From the NCBI RefSeq assembly GCF_900187445.1, contig NZ_FYEB01000010.1, forward strand, positions 124,001 through 188,000: a stretch of DNA of 64,000 nucleotides. Direction: 5' to 3'. Made by a program: the position numbers and the translations under genes. This document shows, in pieces, positions 35,001 to 40,943 of the stretch. How positions within the stretch are numbered: the first letter of the stretch is position 1; each line of letters opens with the position of its first letter. A model generated the notes under the pieces. That model was not told the origin of the DNA. It saw only the letters and a list, made by a program, of their open reading frames with translations, and did no database searches. Origin of the DNA: Pseudomonas sp. Irchel s3b2. GTDB lineage: Bacteria > Pseudomonadota > Gammaproteobacteria > Pseudomonadales > Pseudomonadaceae.

Positions 35001-36964
35001 ATGGTCAGATCCGCATTGGTGAGACCGGTCACAGCCTCGGAGAATGTGATCGTCACCAAGGACGTTTCGCCGATGCTCAGTGTGGTGTCAGCGACCACAA
35101 TGGTCGCGGTCGGCGGTGGCGAATACGCGGTGTTGAGTACACCTCCGTCGTTGTAGATGGTCGCGACGGAGGTCGGCGAGGTGCCGGTTGTACCTCCGCC
35201 CTGCGCGGTACCGCCTGCACCACTGGCCGCGGCATTACCGGCCAGGGCGGCGAAGTTGGCGGCCGTTATCAGCAGCGTGCCCTTGTTCCAGATCGCACCG
35301 ACGCCCCTGCCGCCCACGCCGCCATTGCTGGCATTGCTGCCCTGGCCACCACCGCCGCCGCCGCCACCACCGGCGCCAATGTTGTTGCTAATGGTCGACG
35401 TGCCGACGATGGTCATGGTGCCGCTGCTGGCGTTGTAGATCCCGCCCACCGCGCTTCCGCCGGCGCCACCCACCTTGTCCCAACCGGCCCCGCCGCCACC
35501 ACCGCCAATGGAAATCGTGCCATTGGTGGCCGTCGCACCGTTACCGCCGTTGCTGTAATAGGAAACGCCCTGCCCGCCAGCTCCGCCAGTGGTGGTACCG
35601 CCGCGACCGCCCATGTGGGTCGCGTCATAACCGCCGCCGTAACCACCGGCGCCGCCGCCGCCCGCACCACCACCCAACGTGCCGGTGCCCGGCCCTGCCG
35701 AACCGCCATGCCCGCCGCCCTGGCCGCCCAGACCGCCGCCTCCACCACCGCCACCACCGTAGAAAGCGCCCGTGACACCACCGCCGCCCCCGCCACCGGA
35801 AGCGCCGTTGGAGGTCACGGTAATGTTGTTCAGGGTCAGAATCCCTGCGTTGAAAATCCCCCCGGCCATCGCGCCCGTGGCGCCGTAACCACCGTTGCCG
35901 CCCGTGCCCGACACCAGCCCCCGGGTGATCACCAGACCATCGAGCGTCACGACACTGCCAGACGCCACTTCAACCACTCGGGTCCTGTACTGACCATCGA
36001 GAATCACGTCAGCGGCGCCGTCGTTGTTCAAGTCGCCATCAACGGTGATGTTCTTGTTGATCAGCAGTTCGGACGTCAGTTGCACCGTCATGCTGCTGTT
36101 AAAGGTAACGATATCGCCGTTCTGCGCCGATGCGATGGCGGCACGCAACGAGCCGACGCCCGTGTTGGCGTTGTTGGTGGCGGTCCAGGTGGCCAGGCCC
36201 CATTGATAGTCGCTCATGGCCGTGGTCGAGAGGACGTTGGCGCTTTCGATGTTGCCGGTGGCAATTTCCAGATCCCAGTCGCCACCGATCCCGGTGCGAT
36301 TGCTGGAAGCCGCCACATCGCGGCCGGTCAACTGAGCCAGCGAATCGATAAAACTCAAGCCACGCTCACCTTCGGCGGTGTAGCAGCCATAGATCATGAT
36401 GTCGCCGCCGACGTTCATGTCCTTGCCGATTTCCGCCAGCACCGCGCTGCGGGCCGCGACGTTGTCGGCGGACAAATAACTATCCCCCAGCCACAGATCG
36501 CCAGCATTACCATGGGCGATGATCTGTACCGAACTGATGCCCTGATGATTGTCCAGATAATCGGCGATCTGCTGCAGGCCATCTTTGCTGGCATCCAGCT
36601 GAACCACCTGAGTGCCGGGGGCAATGCCCTGGAGCAGACTGCCTGCATCCTTGACCCGCGAATCGACGAACACCACGCTCTGCCCCGGCACTGCAGCAGG
36701 TGCCGGTGTGGCATCGGCCTGACCATGGGTATCCTGGCTGGCGACTTGTTGATCGGCCGTCGGTGCCTTGACCGCCTCGGCAGTGGCATGGCTGTCAACC
36801 TGGGCAGTATCGGCAACCGTGGCGACCACCGCGCCGTCGAACAGCATGCGTGGCTCCAGGGACATGATCATTGGCGAGGCCAGTGCTCGTGCGCCTTCGG
36901 TAACCCGCGACTTGCCTTTGCTCCACCACATGCTGCTCACCCGGAGTCGAACTTTCTGACGCAT
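29081..36964 (-). CDS. Giant repeat surface protein: LEPR motif, DUF4347, Gly-rich, 18 Ig-like repeats
   Basis: About 2,627 residues. In order: a basic N-terminus without Sec signal, containing SLEPRMLFDGA (about 34-44; the LEPR-type motif of large exported proteins); a DUF4347 domain (about 97-250) with IIAHGNAGD and IMIYGCYTAEGERG; a beta-helix-like part (about 255-380); a segment very rich in Gly (to about 600); 18 tandem Ig-like (Big_12-type) repeats of 102 residues (about 617-2450); and a C-terminal tail rich in Gln/Leu. I see no RTX nonapeptides. It is probably an exported adhesin. The start is uncertain: ATG 36964 lacks a ribosome-binding site; ATG 36931 has a GGGTGAG nearby. A sulfotransferase lies upstream, tolC and cysC downstream. 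Confidence 0.9.
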   Translation of the reverse strand: MRQKVRLRVSSMWWSKGKSRVTEGARALASPMIMSLEPRMLFDGAVVATVADTAQVDSHATAEAVKAPTADQQVASQDTHGQADATPAPAAVPGQSVVFVDSRVKDAGSLLQGIAPGTQVVQLDASKDGLQQIADYLDNHQGISSVQIIAHGNAGDLWLGDSYLSADNVAARSAVLAEIGKDMNVGGDIMIYGCYTAEGERGLSFIDSLAQLTGRDVAASSNRTGIGGDWDLEIATGNIESANVLSTTAMSDYQWGLATWTATNNANTGVGSLRAAIASAQNGDIVTFNSSMTVQLTSELLINKNITVDGDLNNDGAADVILDGQYRTRVVEVASGSVVTLDGLVITRGLVSGTGGNGGYGATGAMAGGIFNAGILTLNNITVTSNGASGGGGGGGVTGAFYGGGGGGGGGLGGQGGGHGGSAGPGTGTLGGGAGGGGAGGYGGGYDATHMGGRGGTTTGGAGGQGVSYYSNGGNGATATNGTISIGGGGGGAGWDKVGGAGGSAVGGIYNASSGTMTIVGTSTISNNIGAGGGGGGGGGQGSNASNGGVGGRGVGAIWNKGTLLITAANFAALAGNAAASGAGGTAQGGGTTGTSPTSVATIYNDGGVLNTAYSPPPTATIVVADTTLSIGETSLVTITFSEAVTGLTNADLTIANGTLTAVSSSDGGITWTATFTPTASLSDTTNVITLDNTGVINGLGTAGVGTTNSNNYVVDTLRPTVGIVFTDTALKVGETSLVTFTFSEAVTGFTNADLTIANGTLTAVSSGDGGITWTATFTPTASITDTTNLITLDNTGVSDLAGNAGSGTTDSNNYAIDTVRPTATIVVTDTALRIGETSLVTITFSEAVSGFTNADLTIANGTLTSVSSSDGGITWTATFTPNASINDTTNLITLNNTGVSDLAGNAGSGTTDSNNYAIDTVRPTATIVVADTALRIGETSLVTITFSEAVSGFTNADLTITNGTLTAVSSSDGGITWTATFTPTASINDTTNLITLDNTGVSDLAGNAGSGTTDSNNYAIDTVRPTATIVVADTALRIGETSLVTITFSEAVSGFTNADLTITNGTLTAVSSSNGGITWTATFTPSASINDTTNLITLDNTGVADLGGNAGSGTTDSNNYAIDTLRPTATIVLADTTLTAGETSLVTITFSEAVTGFTNADLSIANGTLTSVSSSDGGITWTATFTPTAGIISATNVISLANTGVVDLAGNTGSGISSSGNYAIDTALPTATIVVADTALRIGETSLVTIAFNQAVTGFTNADLTIANGTLTSVSSSDGGITWTATFTPTASITDTTNLITLDNTGVQAAATGNVGSGTTDSNNYAIDTVRPTATIVIADTALRIGETSLVTITFSEAVSGFTNADLTITNGTLTAVSSSNGGITWTAIFTPSASINDTTNLITLDNTGVADLGGNAGSGTTDSNNYAIDTLRPTATIVLADTTLTAGETSLVTITFSEAVSGFTNADLSIANGTLSAVSSSDAGITWTATFTPTAGVNDASNIITLANTGVTDVAGNTGSGTTNSGNYIIDTVLPTATIVVADNALSVGETSLVTITFSEAVSGFSNADLTIANGTLSAVTSGDGGITWTATFTPTNATTDTSNLITLDNSGVQNGSGNAGSGTTDSNNYAIDTVRPTATIVVADAALAVGQTSVVTITFSEAVTGFTTADLTVSNGTLSNLSTSDNITYTATLTPTASVTDSSNLIALDNTGVIDGAGNTGAGTTDSNNYAIDSQRPTATIVLADTTLSAGETSLVTITFSEAVTGFDNSDLSIANGTLSAVSSSDGGITWTATFTPTAGVNDASNIITLANSGVIDVAGNTGSGITNSGNYTIDTVLPTAAIVVADNALRIGETSLVTITFSEAVSGFSNTDLTIANGTLSAVSSSDGGITWTATFTPTNAITDTSNVITLDNSGVQNGSGNAGSGTTDSNNYAIDTVRPTASIVFTDTALKADETSLVTITFSEAVSGFTNADLTIANGTLSAVSSSDGGITWTATFTPTASITDTTNLITLDNTGVNDLAGNAGSGTTDSNNYAIDSQLPTATIVLSDTTLKPGETALVTITFSEAVSGFDNSDLSVANGTLSAVSSNDGGLTWTGTFTPTIGVTDATNLIILNNTGVTDLAGNAGTGVTNSANYVVETQVPTATVVVADSTLKAGETSLVTITFSEAVSGFSNADLTVANGTLSNVSSSDGGVTWTATFTPTVSVTDTTNLISLDNSGVTNVSGNSGVGVTDSNNYAIDTVRPTATIVVADNKLGIGETTTVTITFSEAVSSFDLSDLSVANGVLSNLVSSDGGVTWTATLTPTASLNDATNLILLDTGNVFDAAGNAGASIAISNNYALDATRPTVTIVVANPILGIGQTTLVTFTFSEAVSDFDLSDLSVTNGELINLASSDGGKTWTGTFTPTANITDPSNFIALDTSNVTDLAGNIGASVAVSNNYTINTGPAFVVLPPVTVPAQPNVPLQPIIFTPPTGDLGSPLTFTPLFEQRVIGNGIRPLGDIFMSHGALTPSFIAQVFSGSDSGGDGSGHGFLGFGGGDGGVFGTSTLSSLFNQDTGSEVDSLNAFGNNSIRTGDASQGLRGVFGAPSLGQQLQQLKDTEQRQVESLAAALQQVGISEMQA
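29620..35130 (-). repeat. 18 tandem 306-bp coding repeats
   Basis: The repeat unit is 306 bp (one of 309 and one or two of 303 bp) and codes for an Ig-like domain with landmarks TLxxGETSLVTITFSEAV, ADLTIANGTL, GGITWTATFTP and NNYAIDT. Near-identical stretches lie about three units apart (32642 versus 33563; 31160 versus 32075), so the array grew partly by duplication of three-unit blocks. Confidence 0.95.
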
Positions 36965-36966
36965 CA

Positions 36967-36998
36967 ATGAAAACGCCGCGATCAACTGATCGCGGCGT
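36967..36998 (-). terminator. Terminator-like hairpin between sulfotransferase and giant gene
   Basis: ACGCCGCGATCA (36973-36984) pairs perfectly with TGATCGCGGCGT (36987-36998). On the minus strand it includes the last codons of the sulfotransferase and is followed by TTTTC. It ends just before the ATG at 36964. The T-run is short, so it may be a partial terminator or attenuator. Confidence 0.6.
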
Positions 36999-37827
36999 CC
37001 GCTTTCATACGAATGACATTGGCGGCGCTGGCTGAGCCATCGAGCCAAAAGGACAACTCGGCGTACTGCTTGAACAAGTCCGGCGGCAGGATCGTCCGCC
37101 TGGATTGCAATTGAACCTTGGCCTTCACCTTGTGCAGCCCCGAGAGGCCGAGGGCCTGATCGAATTCCGGTGCGTCGTAGGCCAAATGCTCGAAGTCATG
37201 TTCGAACCAGGGTTCGCCGATGAAGTCGTAGACCAGCCGCATCACCCGCTCCGGCGCCTGGCTCAACAGGTCGTAATCGATGATCAGCAACGAGTCGGCG
37301 TGTTCGCCGTAATAGGCTTCCTTGAGGGCGGCCCAGGAAAACCCAACCAGCCGATTGCGCTGAGCCAGGGTTTCGCAGCGGCTATAGACCGTGTTGCGCT
37401 CGACCGCATCGCCGAACAGCTTGGTGTTTTCGAAGGGGTTGGCACGGTACAGGCGCTCGATACTGTCCATGACCCAGGCGACATTGCGCACACAGGCAAT
37501 GATCTTGGCTTGAGGGAACAGATCGCTGATCGCCGGCAGGCGCGAACTCCACAGGCGGTTCGTGTCGAACACCACCGGCTTGTCGGCCTTGTCGGCGTAG
37601 AAAGAATCGAACAGGCCGCGCAACAGACGGCGACGCAGGTCGGTGTCGATCACCGCACCGAATTCGCTGCCGGCGCTGCATTGTTCCAGAACGCCGGAAA
37701 ATAGCGCACCTACAGGGCTGGTCATGCCGGCATGAAAGCGTGGATTCTGCAAAAGAATGGCAGAAAGCAGGGTCGAGCCTGAGCGTGGCAAGCCGGAGAT
37801 AAAGTGGAATTGTTGCAATCCATTCAC
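36982..37827 (-). CDS. PAPS-dependent sulfotransferase-like protein
   Basis: The 281-residue product starts with FHFISGLPRSGSTLL, the 5'-phosphosulfate-binding loop of sulfotransferases, and has a likely 3'-phosphate-binding segment in IIACVRNVAWVMDSIERLYR. It transfers sulfate from PAPS to a hydroxyl group of a protein, sugar or lipid. No signal peptide is visible, so it acts in the cytoplasm or at the inner face of the membrane. It sits just upstream of the giant surface protein; with cysC at the other end of the gene group this suggests sulfation of that protein or of a glycan on it. The acceptor is unknown. Confidence 0.85.
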   Translation of the reverse strand: MNGLQQFHFISGLPRSGSTLLSAILLQNPRFHAGMTSPVGALFSGVLEQCSAGSEFGAVIDTDLRRRLLRGLFDSFYADKADKPVVFDTNRLWSSRLPAISDLFPQAKIIACVRNVAWVMDSIERLYRANPFENTKLFGDAVERNTVYSRCETLAQRNRLVGFSWAALKEAYYGEHADSLLIIDYDLLSQAPERVMRLVYDFIGEPWFEHDFEHLAYDAPEFDQALGLSGLHKVKAKVQLQSRRTILPPDLFKQYAELSFWLDGSASAANVIRMKADAAIS

Positions 37828-37968
37828 CCGTCATCAGTCCTTTGTATGCGGAGCGTAGACCACGAACGGCCTTACGACGAGTGGTGTTTTGATATCAAAT
37901 CGGAGCTAAATCGACGGAAAAAGGTGATTTCATCAACGATCTCAAAGATGAATCGTTTAAGCCTTACT

Positions 37969-39231
37969 TCAGCACAGATAGACGCGCAGAGGCACCCTCA
38001 CATAATCGACCAAGACGCTGAGCTGATCGCCGGTAGCCACTGTGGCATTGTTTTTCAAGCCCACCAGCTCGACGCCGACAAACAGCATCAGCACGGCCAG
38101 CGCCAATACCTTGAAGTCCACGTACAAGCGATCGACTGCCAGCGCCACAAGCATCGGCAGACCCAAGGCATAAGCAGTCAAATAACGCTCGATGAACACC
38201 GGCGATATGAACGACAGCGCAAACACCAGCAACAACGGCAGAGCCGTGTAGATCAGCGCCAATGCACTGCCACGAAAAACACTGCGATCCCGCGCCAGCG
38301 CCACGCCCGCCAGGGCCAGCAGCGCCAGTGGCAGCGCAATAAAAAACAGTGTGGACAGGTCGCCGCCAGCGTCCTGAATCAGGAACATCCAGATCATCGA
38401 AGGCAACGAGCCAAGCGCGACGGGTGCGTCCCACCTTACATCGCCATTGGCCTTGAGCTGATCCATGTGCTGGACCAGATCGATCAGATTGGGCAGCCAT
38501 GGCAGGTACAACACCACAATGGCCATATTCGCCAGCCACCAGCCGGAGCGCTGAATGTGCCGCAATCGATAGCCTGGTTGCACACGGATCAATCCCAGAT
38601 ACAGCCAGTGGCACAACACGCACAGCACTGTGAAGTAATGGGTGTAGAACGCCGCACTCATCAGGAGGGTGTAAAGCACCAGATAGCGCGTGCGTTGCGG
38701 CCGTTTTATCCAGCACACCAGGGCGATCGTGGCACCGATCAGCCACAACCCCAGCAGCGAGTACATGCGCACTTCCTGGCTGTAATGCACCGCCGTGGGC
38801 AGCAGCGCCAGCAGAACCCCGGCCAGCAACGCGGCGCGACGGGTAGCGAGCAGGTCCACCAGCCAGATGCCGAGCCCTACGGTGGCAATCCCCGGTAATG
38901 CACTCAGGCTGCGAATCGAAAAAATGCCATCCCCGAACAGGCCGATCCAGCCGTGCAGCAGCATGAAATACAGCGGCGGATGCACATCATGGGCCGCGTG
39001 CTCCCAGATCCCGGCCAGGGAATACTGGCTCAGCAACAGACTGGCCCCTTCGTCGCCCCGAATCGCCGCCGCCGTCAGATCGTAAAAACGCACTAGAGCG
39101 GCCAATGCCAGGATCGAAAATAGCCAATGCTCCCGCGCCCATCGAAGCAAGCGACGGGCAGTAGCCCACGAGCCCGGCATCGCATGCGGGTCCTGGGGAT
39201 CGCCCAACGGTGTTTCTCTGCGCGCCTCCAT
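37969..39231 (-). CDS. GT39-type membrane glycosyltransferase
   Basis: ATG 39231 after GGGGAGG gives 420 residues with about 10-12 membrane helices. The first loop contains IRGDEGASLLLSQYS (acidic motif of GT-C enzymes of the ArnT/PMT type) and AAHDVHPPLYFMLLHGW. These enzymes use polyprenyl-phosphate sugars on the periplasmic side to modify proteins, lipids or glycans. It lies upstream of the sulfotransferase, separated by 141 AT-rich bp that may hold a promoter. Glycosylation of the giant surface protein is a reasonable guess; lipid modification is an alternative. Confidence 0.85.
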   Translation of the reverse strand: MEARRETPLGDPQDPHAMPGSWATARRLLRWAREHWLFSILALAALVRFYDLTAAAIRGDEGASLLLSQYSLAGIWEHAAHDVHPPLYFMLLHGWIGLFGDGIFSIRSLSALPGIATVGLGIWLVDLLATRRAALLAGVLLALLPTAVHYSQEVRMYSLLGLWLIGATIALVCWIKRPQRTRYLVLYTLLMSAAFYTHYFTVLCVLCHWLYLGLIRVQPGYRLRHIQRSGWWLANMAIVVLYLPWLPNLIDLVQHMDQLKANGDVRWDAPVALGSLPSMIWMFLIQDAGGDLSTLFFIALPLALLALAGVALARDRSVFRGSALALIYTALPLLLVFALSFISPVFIERYLTAYALGLPMLVALAVDRLYVDFKVLALAVLMLFVGVELVGLKNNATVATGDQLSVLVDYVRVPLRVYLC

Positions 39232-39477
39232 TACCTCCCCTTGCAACGGCCAACTGAAAACCGAAGCTCCCCAAGCACTGTAGGACAACCGCGAGCCCGC
39301 CGTCGATGCTGGCCCTGCGACGGACGACGTCCGGCAATCATTGGGATCAGCGTCTACGCTTTGGCGTGGCGTGACCCAGCCACGGAGAAGAAAGGAGTCG
39401 GCTGATCAGCGCGAACTGCCCGGATAACCGGGTCTGCGACGTGACGTATCAGACACTAACCTGAGGGATGAGGAACC

Positions 39478-40065
39478 ATGGAAGTATTCATCGGCACTAT
39501 CCAGCCTTTCGCCTTTAACTTCGCGCCTAACGGCTGGGCCCTATGCAACGGCCAGACGCTGAGCATCTCGCAATACAACACGGTTTTCGCACTGCTGGGA
39601 GTCAACTTCGGAGGCAATGGCACCACCAGTTTCATGCTGCCCAACCTGCAAGGTCGCATGCCGGTCGCCATGGGCAACGGCCTGGGCCTGACCCCGCGCG
39701 TCATCGGCGAAGTCTCCGGTACCGAAAATGTCACCGCGACCATCAATAACCTGCCCAACCACACCCACGCCTTGTCCGGACTCACGGCCACCACCACCCT
39801 GCAACTGGCCAGCCCGGCGAGTAACCCGGTCACCAACCCGACCGCGACCAACTCGTACATCGGCGCCTCCAGCGGCGGCCCTGGCTCGGCAAGTATTTAC
39901 TCCGATCAGCAAGGCGCCGCGGCCGTGCCGCTCAAGGGCGTAACCAGCACGGTGACGGGGGAAATCTCATCCGCCGGCAACGGCTTGCCCATGGCGGTGA
40001 TGAACCCGTTTCTGGTGCTCAACTTCAGCATCGCCCTGAACGGGCTGTTCCCTTCGCGTAACTGA
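39478..40065 (+). CDS. Tail-collar domain protein (microcystin-dependent protein/MdpB-like)
   Basis: The 195-residue protein starts FIGTIQPFAFNFAPNGWALCNGQ and has the phage tail-collar signature FGGNGTTSFMLPNLQGRMPVAMG, then NNLPNHTHALSG and a low-complexity Thr/Ser/Ala segment. Such proteins occur as phage tail parts and also as bacterial surface or secreted proteins outside phages. No other phage genes are near, so this is the non-phage type. It has its own GAGGAA ribosome-binding site, is divergent from the GT39 gene across 246 bp, and is followed by a DUF6916-like gene. No signal peptide is apparent. Confidence 0.87.
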   Translation: MEVFIGTIQPFAFNFAPNGWALCNGQTLSISQYNTVFALLGVNFGGNGTTSFMLPNLQGRMPVAMGNGLGLTPRVIGEVSGTENVTATINNLPNHTHALSGLTATTTLQLASPASNPVTNPTATNSYIGASSGGPGSASIYSDQQGAAAVPLKGVTSTVTGEISSAGNGLPMAVMNPFLVLNFSIALNGLFPSRN

Positions 40066-40122
40066 GAATCCGGCCGGGGGGGTGCAAATCCCCGGGCCAC
40101 TTTTGCTTTATGGAGTGATGCC

Positions 40123-40434
40123 ATGCTGCAACAGGTTCAAAGCCAACACTTTCAGGCACTGTTGGGTAAGACCCGGACGCTGTGGCTGCCCGATGGCAGT
40201 GAACTGCCGATCCATATCGACACTCTTCAGGAAACGCCCCGGTCACAGATGCCAAACAGCGAGCGTATGCCGTTCAGCGTCGAGTTCAACAGCCTGCAAC
40301 CCACCGATTTTGTCGATGGATTGTGTGCGCTGGAGTTGCCGGAGCTGGGTCGGGTACAAGACATTTTCGTGTCGCGGGTGCCTGCGATGGGACGGGATCC
40401 ACAACAGGGGTACTTTTACATCGCGTTCAACTGA
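40123..40434 (+). CDS. DUF6916-like small protein
   Basis: The 103-residue product (QSQHFQALLGKTRTLWLPDG early, SVEFNSLQPTD in the middle, GYFYIAFN at the end) matches the small beta-rich family I know as DUF6916, which repeatedly accompanies tail-collar proteins of the Mdp type. It begins 57 bp after the collar gene with GGAG upstream and ends 19 bp inside the convergent GNAT gene. Function unknown; a chaperone or partner of the collar protein is a guess from context. Confidence 0.7.
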   Translation: MLQQVQSQHFQALLGKTRTLWLPDGSELPIHIDTLQETPRSQMPNSERMPFSVEFNSLQPTDFVDGLCALELPELGRVQDIFVSRVPAMGRDPQQGYFYIAFN

Positions 40435-40931
40435 GAACTTTGTGGATACCACACCAACCGTTCCGCCGCCGGGTTGCGCTCTTCAACCTGAAACCCCAGC
40501 GCCAGGTAATGCTGGCGAGCATGGGGATTATTGGCCCAGACCACCGTCGCCACCGGACAGCGGATTTGTTGCGCGGCTTTCTGCACGCCTTGCAGCACCG
40601 TGCGACCATATCCCTTGCCGCGGGCCTGTGGAATGAACGCCAGGTACAGCACGCGAATTTCATTGGGGCCGAAGTCGGTGGTCAGCGCGCCGATGGCCGT
40701 GTCGAGTTTCTCGATCACGTAATGCATGGCATCGGGGAAGTTCTCCCCCAGCCCTTGTTCCTGCACCTTGAACTGCTGGACAACCACCTGCTCAACCATC
40801 TCCTGCTCACCGTCGATCCATTGCAAATCCGGCCGTGCCGCCTGGTAAAGGCTGTGCAGAAAAGGCCCATCGCTGGTCCGCGAAGGCCTGACAACCAAGC
40901 CGTCCGCTGCCACTGAATCGATATTCGCCAT
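40416..40931 (-). CDS. GNAT-family N-acetyltransferase
   Basis: The 171-residue protein has the acetyl-CoA-binding signature LAFIPQARGKGYGRTVLQ (R/Q-x-x-G-x-G/A) and the later HARQHYLALGFQVEERN typical of GNAT enzymes. It lies 12 bp downstream of the M50 protease gene and is probably co-transcribed. It could acetylate a protein N-terminus or side chain of the secreted substrate, but the acceptor cannot be told. Its last bases overlap the convergent DUF6916-like gene. Confidence 0.85.
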   Translation of the reverse strand: MANIDSVAADGLVVRPSRTSDGPFLHSLYQAARPDLQWIDGEQEMVEQVVVQQFKVQEQGLGENFPDAMHYVIEKLDTAIGALTTDFGPNEIRVLYLAFIPQARGKGYGRTVLQGVQKAAQQIRCPVATVVWANNPHARQHYLALGFQVEERNPAAERLVWYPQSSQLNAM

Positions 40932-40943
40932 CGCTGTACTCCC

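Noticed and set aside
29620-35130. Regularly spaced repeats as a CRISPR array
   Set aside because: The unit is 306 bp, fully coding in one frame, with no short repeat/variable spacer structure and no cas genes.
30243-35156. Series of about 100-residue plus-strand ORFs spaced 306 bp apart, and a 394-residue one at 30833-32017
   Set aside because: They are antisense shadows of the giant repeat gene; the spacing simply mirrors the 306-bp coding repeat, and low stop-codon frequency follows from its codon use.
36500-36964. LapG cleavage site in the giant surface protein
   Set aside because: No TAAG, AAAG or PAAG-type motif is seen in the N-terminal 150 residues, so it is not an evident LapG substrate despite intact lapG/lapD.
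39478-40434. Prophage or tailocin
   Set aside because: Only one tail-collar gene; no capsid, sheath, baseplate, lysis or integrase genes in the vicinity.
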